Shown piece after piece: positions 53,532 through 62,233 of a stretch of 64,000 nucleotides of DNA (the first letter of the stretch is position 1; each line of letters opens with the position of its first letter). Under the pieces are notes generated by a model. That model saw only the letters and a list, made by a program, of their open reading frames with translations. It searched no databases and had not been told where the DNA came from. Source of the stretch: CAIYRG01 sp964494505 (GTDB lineage: Bacteria; Pseudomonadota; Alphaproteobacteria; Micropepsales; Micropepsaceae); the NCBI GenBank assembly GCA_964494505.1, contig CAZBRO010000028.1, positions 13,123 through 77,122 of the forward strand, in the 5' to 3' direction. Both the position numbers and the translations under genes were made by a program.

Positions 53532-54311
53532 ATGCTCGTAGACAGCCATTGCCATCTCGATTTTCCCGAATTCGCGCCCGAATTGGCCGACGTGCTGACG
53601 CGGGCGCGCGCCGCCGGCGTCGGCCATTTCCTCACCATCGGCACGGGGCTGAAGCGCTTCCCCGCCGTGCGGGCGGTTGCAGAAACCTCGCCCGATATTC
53701 ATTGCACCGTCGGCGTGCATCCCCATGACGCGGCGGACGAACCTCTATCCGGGCCCGATGTGCTGCTCAGCGAAAGCATGCATCCCAAGGTCGTGGGCTT
53801 CGGCGAAAGCGGCCTGGACTACTATTACAACCATAGCCCGCGCGAAGCGCAGATCGCCAATTTCCGCGCCCATATCGCCGCCGCGCGCGAGGCGCGCCTG
53901 CCGCTCGTCGTGCACACCCGCGATGCGGAAGACGACACGATTGCGATTCTGGGCGAGGAGATGGAGCGGGGAGCCTTCACCGGCGTGATCCACTGTTTCA
54001 CGGGAACCGCGCGTCTGGCCGGCGCTGCGTTGGAGTTCGGCTTCTACATTTCGGCTTCGGGCATCGCGACGTTCAAGAAGTCCGATTCCCTGCGCGCGAC
54101 CTTGAAAGAAGTCCCGTTGGATCGCCTCTTGGTCGAGACCGATGCCCCCTTTCTGGCGCCACAGCCCGCACGCGGCAAACGAAACGAACCGGCCTTCATG
54201 GTGCATACCGCGGCCATGCTGGCGGAGCTGAAAGGTGTATCGCCCGCCGCGTTGGCTGAAGCCACGACGGAGAATTTTTTCCGCCTGTTCTCGAAGGCAA
54301 AGGCCGCGTGA
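53532..54311 (+). CDS. tatD: TatD-family metal-dependent DNase
   Basis: A 259-aa TIM-barrel hydrolase. Metal ligands in MLVDSHCHLDFP (HxH), VVGFGESGLDYYYNHS (Glu), PLVVHTRDAEDD, VIHCFTGT and LLVETDAPFLAP (Asp). Length normal for the family; acts as 3'-5' exonuclease or deoxyribonuclease in repair. Its stop overlaps the ATG of the MBL gene (54308-54311). Confidence 0.94.
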   Translation: MLVDSHCHLDFPEFAPELADVLTRARAAGVGHFLTIGTGLKRFPAVRAVAETSPDIHCTVGVHPHDAADEPLSGPDVLLSESMHPKVVGFGESGLDYYYNHSPREAQIANFRAHIAAAREARLPLVVHTRDAEDDTIAILGEEMERGAFTGVIHCFTGTARLAGAALEFGFYISASGIATFKKSDSLRATLKEVPLDRLLVETDAPFLAPQPARGKRNEPAFMVHTAAMLAELKGVSPAALAEATTENFFRLFSKAKAA

Positions 54312-55126
54312 CGCACTCCGATCGTCTGGAGGCTACGATTCTCGGCTGCGGGTCGTCCGCGGGCGTGCCGCGGCTTGGCGGGCCGGACGGCGCGGGCGAT
54401 TGGGGCGCATGCGATCCGGCGAACCCGAGGAACCGCCGCCGCCGCTGTTCGATTATCGTGCGGCGCGGCGCCACCACGCTACTGATCGACACCTCACCCG
54501 ATCTGCGCGAGCAATTGCTCTCGGCCCGTATCAGCCGCATCGACGCGGCGCTGATGACCCACCCCCATGCCGATCAGACCAACGGGATCGACGATCTTCG
54601 CCCGCTCACCTACCTCATGAAGAGGCGCGTCGAGATGCATACGGACGCGGAAACGCTTTCGCATCTGAAGCGGCAATTCTCTTATTGCTTCGAGACGCCG
54701 CACGGTTCGGGCTATCCGCCGATCATCACCGGGCATGTGATAGAGGAGCCATTCAGGATGTTCGAAATCGCCGGGGCAGGGGGCCCTGTTCCGGTGCTGG
54801 CGTTCTGGCAGGAGCACGGGCCGGTGCGCTCGCTCGGCTTCCGTCTTGGGGGGCTCGCTTATTCCAGCGACGTCAGCGAATTGGACGAAACGGCCTTCGC
54901 GGCGCTCGATGGCATCGAAACCTGGATCGTCGATGCGCTGCGCTACAATCCGCATCCGACGCACGCGCATGTGGAACGCACGCTCTCCTGGATCGCCCGC
55001 GTGAAGCCGAAACGCGCGATCCTGACGAACCTCCACTTCGACATGGATTATGCCGAACTGGCGGCACGGCTGCCCGCAGGCGTCGAGCCCGGCTATGACG
55101 GCATGGTCGTGGACGCGGCGCTTTGA
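54308..55126 (+). CDS. MBL-fold metallo-hydrolase (PhnP-like)
   Basis: A 272-aa protein: LGCGSSAGVPRLGG, CDPANPRNRRRRCSIIVRRG, LIDTSPDLREQL, metal motif MTHPHADQTNGIDDLRPLTY (HxHxD), and YSSDVSEL late in the sequence. This is the PhnP/phosphodiesterase-like branch of the metallo-beta-lactamase fold, nearly always downstream of tatD in Alphaproteobacteria. Substrate unproven; cyclic or phosphodiester likely. Confidence 0.9.
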   Translation: MTHSDRLEATILGCGSSAGVPRLGGPDGAGDWGACDPANPRNRRRRCSIIVRRGATTLLIDTSPDLREQLLSARISRIDAALMTHPHADQTNGIDDLRPLTYLMKRRVEMHTDAETLSHLKRQFSYCFETPHGSGYPPIITGHVIEEPFRMFEIAGAGGPVPVLAFWQEHGPVRSLGFRLGGLAYSSDVSELDETAFAALDGIETWIVDALRYNPHPTHAHVERTLSWIARVKPKRAILTNLHFDMDYAELAARLPAGVEPGYDGMVVDAAL

Positions 55127-55139
55127 GATAAACTGGCCC

Positions 55140-55754
55140 ATGGCAGAGCGCCAAGCCTATTGGGAAAACGTCTATGCAACCAAGGCGACGGATTCCGTCA
55201 GCTGGTTCCAGCGCTCTGCCGGGACGTCGCTGGCGATGATCCGGGCGGCGGCGGTCGCGCACGATGCGGCGATTATCGACATCGGCGGTGGCGCATCGGT
55301 GCTGCTGGACGAACTGTTCGCCGCCGGATTTCGGGACATCACAGTTCTCGACATCGCGGAATCCGCGCTTGCCGCAAGCAAGACCCGCTTGGGGCCCCGC
55401 GCGAAGGACGTGCATTGGATAGTGGCCGATATCCTGTCGTGGAAGCCGGAACGCAGCTATGACCTTTGGCATGATCGCGCGGTCTTTCATTTCCTGACCG
55501 CGGCTGGCGAACGGGCCGTTTACCGCGCGACCCTCGAGCAGGCGCTACGGCCCGGCGGATGGCTCATCATCGGCACTTTTGCGCCTGAGGGTCCGCAACG
55601 CTGCAGCGGGTTGCCCGTGCAGCGCTGGTCGCCGGATGCCTTGGCCGCCGAACTCGGGGCGGGATTCCAGCTTGCCGCCAGCACGCGCGAGGAGCACCGC
55701 ACGCCCGGAGGCGCGGTTCAGACGTTCACCTGGTGCCGCTTCCGCCGCGCGTGA
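55140..55754 (+). CDS. Class I SAM-dependent methyltransferase
   Basis: A 204-aa protein; ATG 55140. It opens YWENVYATKATDSVSWFQ, typical of small 'trans-aconitate/thiopurine-like' methyltransferases. SAM motif I IIDIGGGASVLLDELF, motif II TVLDIAESALAASK, later DLWHDRAVFHFLTAA and LRPGGWLIIGTFAPEGPQRC. Small-molecule substrate unknown. Converges tail to tail with the MetE-C-like gene with no gap between stops. Confidence 0.88.
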   Translation: MAERQAYWENVYATKATDSVSWFQRSAGTSLAMIRAAAVAHDAAIIDIGGGASVLLDELFAAGFRDITVLDIAESALAASKTRLGPRAKDVHWIVADILSWKPERSYDLWHDRAVFHFLTAAGERAVYRATLEQALRPGGWLIIGTFAPEGPQRCSGLPVQRWSPDALAAELGAGFQLAASTREEHRTPGGAVQTFTWCRFRRA

Positions 55755-56898
55755 TCAGGGCCACAATGCGTGGGTGGCGAGGCGGGCGCCTTCCGTAAGG
55801 CTCCGGAACTTCGCCCACACGATGCTCGGATGCACCTCGACCACGGCGCGCGGCATGGAGGCAAAGCCGCAATCCGCGCCCGCGATGACGTTCTCGCGCC
55901 CGACCGCGCGCGCGAAGCGCTGGATGCGGTCGGAGACGAGTTCCGGGTGCTCCACCAGAACCGAGCAATGGGTAATGACGCCCGGGATGATCGCCTTGCC
56001 GGGCGGCAGCTTCACGTCTTCCCACAGCCGCCATTCATGTTCGTGCCGCGGATTGGCCGCCTCGAAGGAATAGAAGCCGGCCCGGATGTTCAGCACGATG
56101 TCGATCAGGTGCTTGAATTCGAGGTCGTGTACCCGCGGACCCATATTGATGCCGTAGCAGGTGTGGTGCCGGATGCGGTCGACCGGCAGATCGCGAAGCG
56201 TGTGATTGAGGATTGCGACGTAATGGGCAGCCCAGCGGCGGGTTTCCTCGACGCTGAGGCCGGGTTCCAGCATGTAATGCATGGCAAGATGCGGATCGTC
56301 GATCTGGAGCATGAATCCTGCGCCGATGATCGTCTGATATTCCTCCCGCAGCGCCTCGCCGATGGCCGCCAGGAATTCGTCGTTCGAGGCGTAATGGCGG
56401 TTGACGTGGTAGCGGAAAATCTGCCCCGGCGAGACCGCCGGCATGAACACGTCGGTCACGGGCAGTCCCTGAAGGGCAGCTTTCAGGTTTTCGATGTCGC
56501 GCCGGACCGCAGTCTGGCCGGTATAGCGCACAGGCCCGGTGCAGAGCCGCGGCGGCGGCCGTGAACCGGAATGACCGTGGGCGTAGAATTCGGGGAAGTC
56601 GCGTTTCTCGCGGGTGTCGAGCTGCGGCGGGTTGTCGGTCCGGGGTTCCATGCCCGACAGGCGCTCGTCGATATAGGTGATGAACCCGGGCTTGGATTGT
56701 TCGCCGTCGTCGATGATGTCGATGCCGCATTCAGCCTGGCGCCTGACCACATCGGTGACGGCGGCACGGACCATGGTTTCGTATGCCGGTCCCGACATTT
56801 TGCCATCGGCCATCATTTCGGAGAGCGCGTCGGGTCTGGGAAGGCTCCCCACATGGGTGGTCATTATGCGGCGCTGGCGTTCTTCGGTGAGGCCCATG
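55755..56898 (-). CDS. MetE C-terminal-like (cobalamin-independent methionine synthase II family) protein
   Basis: About 381 aa; ATG 56896-56898 chosen (CAGGAA upstream) over ATG 56930. TTHVGSLPRPDALSEMMADG, RQAECGIDIIDDGEQSKPGF, MLQIDDPHLAMHYML, CYGINMGP, and NVIAGADCGFASMPRAVVEV (zinc-ligand Cys) match the stand-alone MetE-C/epoxyalkane-transferase-like family. It lacks the MetE N-terminal half. Thiol alkyl transfer is the likely chemistry; substrate unknown. Confidence 0.85.
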
Positions 56899-57077
56899 GC
56901 GGTTCCTGTTTGGATTTTTCTGGGGCGCATGGTTACGAGAATGGCGAGCGGCCGAAAAGGCCAATCGATAATTTCCCATAATATTGCTTATACGAAAATT
57001 GGAATGCCGAATGGAAAGCCTGTGGGCCGAATCCCGCTCGCCTTTGCCTCCTGCTCCCGCGTCCCTAATCTCGCCCG

Positions 57078-57890
57078 ATGGACCAATCCGAAGAACAGTC
57101 TGGCGACATCGCCGAACTCATCGCCATCATGCGGCGCCTGCGCGATCCCAATGGCGGCTGTCCCTGGGACTTGAAGCAGAACTTCGCGACGATCGCGCCA
57201 TACACGATCGAAGAAGCCTATGAGGTCGCTTCCGCGATCGAGTCCGAGGATTACGCGTCGCTGAAAGATGAACTTGGCGACCTCCTGCTGCAGGTGGTTT
57301 TCCATGCGCAGATGGCCAAGGAACTTGGGATTTTTGGCTTTCCCGACGTGGTGCGGACGATTTGCAGCAAGATGGTGCGCCGCCACCCCCACGTCTTCGC
57401 GGCCGGTGCCGCCGACACCCCCGAGAAGGTCTCCATTGCGTGGGAGGAGATCAAGCGTCAGGAACGGGCGGGAAAGCCCGTCCAGCCCGAGGGTCTGCTT
57501 GACGATGTACCCGCCGCCCTGCCCGCGTTGATGCGCGCGGTGAAGCTGCAAAATCGCGCCGCCGAGGTGGGTTTCGACTGGCCTAGCGCGATCACGGTGG
57601 CCGACAAGATCGCCGAAGAGACCCGGGAGCTGGCGGAAGCCGTCGATTCCGGGAAAGCCAGAAAGGTTGCCGAGGAATTTGGCGATCTGCTGTTCGCCAT
57701 GGCCAATCTCTCGCGGCATTTGAAGGTCGATGCGGAGGATGCCCTGCGCTCAGCCAATGCCAAATTCATACGGCGTTTCAAGTCCATAGAATCCGCACTT
57801 CAGGCGCAAGGCCGCACCCCAGACGAAGCGTCGCTCGACGAGATGGAGGCGCTGTGGCAGGAGGCGAAACGCGCGGAACGCGATCAATGA
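57078..57890 (+). CDS. mazG: Nucleoside triphosphate pyrophosphohydrolase MazG
   Basis: A 270-aa protein with two MazG domains: first GGCPWDLKQNFATIAPYTIE EAYEV ... LKDELGDLLLQVVFHAQMAK, second EETRELAEAVDSGKARKVAE EFGDLLFAMANLSRH. EExxE/ExxD metal sites are intact. Hydrolyses NTPs to NMPs and pyrophosphate. It converges on hflX; the IS element is inserted 35 bp after its stop. Confidence 0.94.
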   Translation: MDQSEEQSGDIAELIAIMRRLRDPNGGCPWDLKQNFATIAPYTIEEAYEVASAIESEDYASLKDELGDLLLQVVFHAQMAKELGIFGFPDVVRTICSKMVRRHPHVFAAGAADTPEKVSIAWEEIKRQERAGKPVQPEGLLDDVPAALPALMRAVKLQNRAAEVGFDWPSAITVADKIAEETRELAEAVDSGKARKVAEEFGDLLFAMANLSRHLKVDAEDALRSANAKFIRRFKSIESALQAQGRTPDEASLDEMEALWQEAKRAERDQ

Positions 57891-57904
57891 GAAAGCGCGC
57901 ACAT

Positions 57905-57922
57905 ATCCACAGGCCTGTGGAT
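57905..57922. promoter_or_regulatory. Perfect 18-bp palindrome with DnaA-box-like halves
   Basis: ATCCACAGGCCTGTGGAT is fully self-complementary. Each half contains (T)ATCCACA, close to the DnaA box TTATCCACA. It lies between the convergent mazG and hflX genes and overlaps the left target duplication (57918-57925) of the IS. Function unknown. Confidence 0.4.
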
Positions 57923-57925
57923 GAA
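57918..57925. repeat. Left 8-bp target site duplication of the IS
   Basis: TGGATGAA, identical to 60443-60450. Confidence 0.9.
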
Positions 57926-58231
57926 GGCAATTATATACGAGACTGACCCATTATTTTTTGGCAGACTTTCCCCCGTTCGCGAGTCGACGTGAAAAATCGA
58001 GTTGCCGGATGAGTGCGTATCCGGCAAGTGGGCCAATCGCGAGCGCCTGCCCCAGAAGCCTATCGGGGGTTCGTGCGTACCGAGGTTTTTGGTGCGCTTG
58101 GCAGTGAGGCGACTGGGAAATTCAACGCAACTGCGACACCGCAGCGGCGCTGGCTTTCCCGTGTCCGGCCAAAGGTCCGTGGAAATCCAACATCGCCTGC
58201 GGATCGCTTCAAAAAGGAGAATACCCCCACA

Positions 58232-58369
58232 ATGGCTTCTTTTTTTCGAGTATGGATTGACCCCTACTACCGCATTCGTCACGGACGTTTAGAGCAAGTC
58301 AGAGGCCACTGGCGTAGTCACCGCCATACGGCCGATTTAGTGCTCCGGCGGTCGGCGGCGGCTGCGTAA
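58232..58369 (+). CDS. 45-residue basic protein inside the IS
   Basis: ATG 58232 follows AAAAAGGAG. The peptide (MASFFRVWIDPYYRIRHGRL ...) is rich in Arg, His and aromatic residues and resembles short 'YYRIRHGRLE.VR.H.R' proteins of unknown function. It is opposite to the other IS genes, and its end overlaps the 58337 gene by 33 bp. The segment 57950-58231 upstream shows no other gene. Confidence 0.45.
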   Translation: MASFFRVWIDPYYRIRHGRLEQVRGHWRSHRHTADLVLRRSAAAA

Positions 58370-58552
58370 CGAAACAACCCCCTTCAAATCCGACTTGCCG
58401 CTGGGGGGCTGTTTTGCGCCTCCTGGCGGCTTCTTTTTCTTAGACCGCCTGATGTTCGCTTCCACCTCTTTCGGGTCCACGAAGGCGAAGCGCTCAAGCG
58501 CTTCACCAAATGGCATATCGATGTAGAGCTTTTCCTCGTGACGCTTGCCCAC
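58337..58552 (-). CDS. Small IS passenger protein
   Basis: A 71-aa protein: KRHEEKLYIDMPFGEALERF AFVDPKEVEANI, then a Lys/Pro-rich tail (KKKKPPGGAKQPPSGK). I recall similar short proteins beside IS1595-type transposases. It starts 3 bases downstream of the 298-aa passenger gene, so the two are co-transcribed. Function unknown. Confidence 0.6.
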   Translation of the reverse strand: MGKRHEEKLYIDMPFGEALERFAFVDPKEVEANIRRSKKKKPPGGAKQPPSGKSDLKGVVSLRSRRRPPEH

Positions 58553-58555
58553 GGG

Positions 58556-59452
58556 TTAAACCTCTTTCGCGTTGCTTACGTACAAAGTCGCAACCTCTCC
58601 GTCGCGAAGGATTGGTTTCGCTGTTAGTTCCACAATTGCATCGGAATCAAGCGCCCGCGTGTAGATGTTCCCCGGCATGGCAAGCGCGGGATCAGTGATC
58701 TTGGCGTGAATGGGCCTTCCGGTACCCTCCAGCTCTAAGCGGCAGCTTCCCGCGAGCTTGTCCACGGCCATGATTTTTGCCCTGTATTTTGCTTCATCGC
58801 CCACTGCTACCTCATCTTTGGAGCGGAATACCTCTGCCGTTGGCTCGTCAATCACATACTCGTTCGGAGTGTTCTGGAAGTGAGTTATCATTTTCACGGA
58901 AGGCCCTACGGGTGCCGCTATATAACGAAGCGCTTGGGTATTTTGCTTCGTAAGCCGCTCCACAATGTCATAGAGCCTGGCTTTGTCTTGCATATGATCC
59001 CGCTGCACCGTCTTTGCAAAATCTACAAGGGCGGTCGTCTGGGCGCTAATGGTGTCCAGAGCCTTTTCCAATTCAGGCTTCCGTCCAGCTCGGCGCGAAA
59101 ATATCGCCTTTACAAAGTGCGGAATCGTAAGGTCCGCCAATTCGCCCAGTAATTTGGGATGCAGGGCCATCTCGCCATGATTCATTAGGAACCATACGAC
59201 GTAGGTAATTGATCCCTCTTTGGGTGGCCCGACCTGAATCCTTATGCTTGGCGGAACGCGGGACCGGATTTCTCCGCGAAACCAAAAGTGTGCGACGGAA
59301 TTGTACAGCCGCGCCGTGCCTTGAAGGCTTTCTCCCAGATAGGCCGCGTCGATCAGATGGCCGGACGCGTCTTTCCCGTCGAAACTCAGAATAACTGGCT
59401 TTGCTAACGGTTCCTGCACCGCCGCCCCCCCGGTTGGCGCTACGCTGTGCAA
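58556..59452 (-). CDS. IS passenger protein of unknown function
   Basis: Up to 298 aa. In the sequence as given, starts are poor (TTG 59452 or GTG 59419). An ATG at 59474, two bases after the transposase stop, would enter this frame if the run of seven G (59427-59433 region) were six, giving MVGLNATLAQRS... The body (VILSFDGKDASGHLIDAAYL, GPPKEGSITYVVWFLMNHGE, helical middle, beta-rich end) is well formed but unrecognised. Location between transposase and the 71-aa gene suggests a transposition accessory or cargo. Confidence 0.6.
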   Translation of the reverse strand: MHSVAPTGGAAVQEPLAKPVILSFDGKDASGHLIDAAYLGESLQGTARLYNSVAHFWFRGEIRSRVPPSIRIQVGPPKEGSITYVVWFLMNHGEMALHPKLLGELADLTIPHFVKAIFSRRAGRKPELEKALDTISAQTTALVDFAKTVQRDHMQDKARLYDIVERLTKQNTQALRYIAAPVGPSVKMITHFQNTPNEYVIDEPTAEVFRSKDEVAVGDEAKYRAKIMAVDKLAGSCRLELEGTGRPIHAKITDPALAMPGNIYTRALDSDAIVELTAKPILRDGEVATLYVSNAKEV

Positions 59453-59476
59453 GAGTGGCGTTCAATCCCACCATGG

Positions 59477-60370
59477 TCAATTCGCGATCAGCGCTTTGTA
59501 GGTCAGCCGACCGTCTAGGCGGGCAATGAACTCGTCCAGCCGGACCGCCTCTGCCACGCTGCGGCGGTTAAAGCGCCATGCGTTTTCGTCCGCATACCGG
59601 AACAGGTGCTTCGCGCTAACCCAGTGATGAATGCCGTAAATCTGGCGCTTCAATTGCGACCAGTAGCCTTCGATGCTGTTCGTATGAATGCGTCCACGGC
59701 CATATTCGCCAGCGCTGTGATTTACCGAGAGGTGCAGGTACTCGTCACTAAAGCGAGCATAGCCGGTGAATTCGTCCGTGATTACCGCCGACCCGGTGAA
59801 AACGTGCTCCCGAACGGTAGGTGCGGCCTCGCCAAGGTGGCGAAGGATGAGGGTCCGCAATTCCCCTCCCCGCTCTAGCATCCCGAGAACGATGGATTTC
59901 TTTTGCAGCCCGCGCTTGTCGGCGTGCTTGTTCTTGTCCTTGCCGCCCATGAAAGCCTCGTCCACCTCCACAATGCCTTCCAACGGGCGATTGAAAGAGC
60001 GAGTGCGGGCGGCGTGGCGAAGGCGGTGCAGCATGAACCATGCCGTCTTTTGGGTGACGCCAAGGTCCTTCGCGAGCTGCGTGCTGGCGATCCCCTTCTT
60101 GTGCGACGTGACCATCCACATGGCCATCAGCCATTCGCGGACGCCAATCTTCGTGCCTTCCATGACGGTGCCGACTTTGATGGAAAACCGCTTCCGACAG
60201 TCGCCGCACTTGTGGGAGCGCTTGTCGGCGAAATCATAGACTTTGACCGATCCGCAGAAAGGACAAAAAGCCCCGCGCGCCCAACGGACTGCGCGAAAAT
60301 ATTCAATCGCCTTTTCTTCGTTCGGGATGATTTTCGTCATCTCGATAAGGCTGGAAAAATGGCGCTGCAT
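59477..60370 (-). CDS. IS1595-family (ISXO2-like) transposase
   Basis: About 297 aa from ATG 60368-60370. N-terminal zinc ribbon FCPFCGSVKVYDFADKRSHK CGDCRKRF, HTH region (TQLAKDLGVTQKTAWFMLHR), then the ISXO2 DDE-type catalytic domain: GIVEVDEAFMGGKDKNKH (first Asp/Glu), SAVITDEFTGYARFSDEYLH (second Asp), and RIHTNSIEGYWSQLKRQIYG (the N-x-x-E type third position of this family). Complete and flanked by matching inverted repeats, so probably functional. Confidence 0.93.
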   Translation of the reverse strand: MQRHFSSLIEMTKIIPNEEKAIEYFRAVRWARGAFCPFCGSVKVYDFADKRSHKCGDCRKRFSIKVGTVMEGTKIGVREWLMAMWMVTSHKKGIASTQLAKDLGVTQKTAWFMLHRLRHAARTRSFNRPLEGIVEVDEAFMGGKDKNKHADKRGLQKKSIVLGMLERGGELRTLILRHLGEAAPTVREHVFTGSAVITDEFTGYARFSDEYLHLSVNHSAGEYGRGRIHTNSIEGYWSQLKRQIYGIHHWVSAKHLFRYADENAWRFNRRSVAEAVRLDEFIARLDGRLTYKALIAN

Positions 60371-60442
60371 AAAGATTGTCCCGTAACGACTTGCCAATAT
60401 AAGCATATCGGAAAGTGTGGGTCAAGCTCGTATATAATCCCC

Positions 60443-60450
60443 TGGATGAA
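60443..60450. repeat. Right 8-bp target site duplication of the IS
   Basis: TGGATGAA, identical to 57918-57925; one base before the hflX stop codon (60452-60454). Confidence 0.9.
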
Positions 60451-60451
60451 A

Positions 60452-61867
60452 TTATGAGGAAATTGCTCTACGGCGCTGATCAGGCTCGATAATTGTGAGT
60501 TTGCCTGGAAAGCGCTGGGTGAAACGATCCACAGCCGAATCATCTCCCGCGATCACCAGATAGACCACCTTATCGGTGTCCCGGCGCTCCAAGACCCGGC
60601 CATGGGCATGAGCCCAGGCAAGCCCTGCCCCGTCATCGGGCGTCAGCGCGAGCCGCATGGTGAGATCCTGGCTTCCGAGCAGCCGGTCGATACTCTGGAC
60701 CAGGGCGTCCAGCCCCTCCCCGGTGATGGCCGAAACCGCGATCTGCTCGCCTCCCCCGGCTTGTCCGGACGATACCAGGCGAGGCGCCACCCGGTTGCGC
60801 GCGAGCATCGCAGCCCGCACGTCGGGCTCCAGAAGGTCGATCTTGTTCAGCACTTCGATTCCGGCCCTGCCGTCTTCCTTGACCCCAAGTTCCGCCAGCA
60901 CCTTTTGAACGTCGGCCTTTTGCGCCTCGGATTCGTCGTGGGCGGCATCGCGCACATGGACGACGATGTCGGCCTCCAGCACCTCTTCCAGGGTCGCGCG
61001 GAATGCCGCCACCAGCTCGACCGGAAGATCGGCGATGAATCCCACCGTGTCCGACAGGATGACCCGGCGCCCCGATGAGAGCTTCAGCCCGCGCATGGTG
61101 GGATCGAGCGTGGCGAACAGCATGTCCTTGGCCAGAACCTCGGCCGATGTCAGCCGGTTGAACAGCGTCGATTTGCCGGCATTGGTGTAGCCCACCAGCG
61201 CCACCACCGGGTAAGGCACCTTCTTGCGGGCGCGGCGATGCAGGCCCCGGGTCCGCTTCACATCTTCCAGTTCACGTTTGATCTTGGCGATCCGTTCGCC
61301 GATCAGCCGCCGGTCGGTTTCGATCTGGGTTTCGCCTGGGCCGCCAAGGAACCCGAAGCCGCCCCGCTGGCGCTCGAGATGGGTCCAGCTCCTGACCAGG
61401 CGCGAACGCTGATAGGTCAGATGGGCGAGTTCCACCTGCAGCCGGCCCTCGCGGGTGCGTGCCCGCTCGCCGAATATTTCGAGAATCAGAGCGGTGCGAT
61501 CGAGCACTTTCGTGCCCCAGGCTTTCTCCAGATTGCGTTGCTGGACCGGTGAAAGCTGCGCGTTGACAATGACAACTTCGGGCTCGACGGCGTTGCAAAG
61601 GGCTTTGATTTCCTCGACTTTACCGGAACCTATGAGGGTCGCAGGCGTCGCGCGGGCGATGTTGGCGATGACACCCTCCGCCACGTCGAGCCCGATGGCG
61701 CCGGTGAGCGCAATGGCTTCGTCCAGCCGCGACTGTTCGCTCCGGCTGCTTCGGATCGCGTCCGGGGCAGCACCCGACTTCCTCGCAACGTGCAGCACGA
61801 CGGCGCGCCGCCGCTCACGCGAAGCGTGGCCGGAGCCCTCCCGCTTCTTCGTGGGAGAGCGCGTCAA
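60452..61867 (-). CDS. hflX: GTPase HflX
   Basis: A 471-aa protein starting at TTG 61865-61867, which overlaps the hfq stop (TTGA). N-terminal HflX domain (LIGSGKVEEIKALCNAVEPE, GERARTREGRLQVELAHLTY, GGFGFLGGPGETQIETDRRL) then the G domain: G1 VALVGYTNAGKSTLFN, G3 LSDTVGFIADLP, G4 NKID. Ribosome-splitting GTPase. The IS inserted immediately past its 3' end leaves the gene whole. Confidence 0.95.
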   Translation of the reverse strand: MTRSPTKKREGSGHASRERRRAVVLHVARKSGAAPDAIRSSRSEQSRLDEAIALTGAIGLDVAEGVIANIARATPATLIGSGKVEEIKALCNAVEPEVVIVNAQLSPVQQRNLEKAWGTKVLDRTALILEIFGERARTREGRLQVELAHLTYQRSRLVRSWTHLERQRGGFGFLGGPGETQIETDRRLIGERIAKIKRELEDVKRTRGLHRRARKKVPYPVVALVGYTNAGKSTLFNRLTSAEVLAKDMLFATLDPTMRGLKLSSGRRVILSDTVGFIADLPVELVAAFRATLEEVLEADIVVHVRDAAHDESEAQKADVQKVLAELGVKEDGRAGIEVLNKIDLLEPDVRAAMLARNRVAPRLVSSGQAGGGEQIAVSAITGEGLDALVQSIDRLLGSQDLTMRLALTPDDGAGLAWAHAHGRVLERRDTDKVVYLVIAGDDSAVDRFTQRFPGKLTIIEPDQRRRAISS

Positions 61868-62115
61868 CCGTCCCCTGAGCCTGCGGATTCCGGATCCTGC
61901 AACTGGACCGGCCCCATCGGCATCACGGTGGAGATCGCGTGCTTGTAGACGAGTTGAACCTGCCCATCGCGGCGAAGGAGCACGCAGAAATTATCGAACC
62001 AGGTGATATTGCCCTGCAGCTTCACACCATTGACGAGATAGATCGTAACGGAGGTCTTGCTCTTGCGGACGGCATTTAGAAATGTGTCTTGGAGATTTTG
62101 CGGTTTGTCGTTCAT
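61864..62115 (-). CDS. hfq: RNA chaperone Hfq
   Basis: An 83-aa protein: Sm1 motif KSKTSVTIYLVNGVKLQGNI TWFDNFCVLL and Sm2 YKHAISTVMP are complete, with the short acidic tail common in Alphaproteobacteria. Binds sRNA and mRNA as hexamers. Coupled to hflX by overlapping stop/start. Confidence 0.97.
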   Translation of the reverse strand: MNDKPQNLQDTFLNAVRKSKTSVTIYLVNGVKLQGNITWFDNFCVLLRRDGQVQLVYKHAISTVMPMGPVQLQDPESAGSGDG

Positions 62116-62233
62116 GGGTGAACCCCATTTGTTTTGCGTTGATTACGCCGGAAAGGCGTCAGACACGGAACACGGGCTCCGCGTTGCCACCACCATATCG
62201 GCCTTTCCGGGCATTGCGAAGCAATAAAGCGTC

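Larger units (their letters stand above)
57926..60442 (-). mobile_element. IS1595-family insertion sequence with passenger genes (2517 bp)
   Basis: Ends are 24-bp imperfect inverted repeats, 57926-57949 (GGCAATTATATACGAGACTG...) and 60419-60442 (complement GGGGATTATATACGAGCTTG...), 20 of 24 identical. The 8-bp direct repeat TGGATGAA flanks it (57918-57925 and 60443-60450), the target size of IS1595 elements. It carries an ISXO2-type transposase and two or three passenger genes and sits between mazG and hflX without breaking either. Confidence 0.93.
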
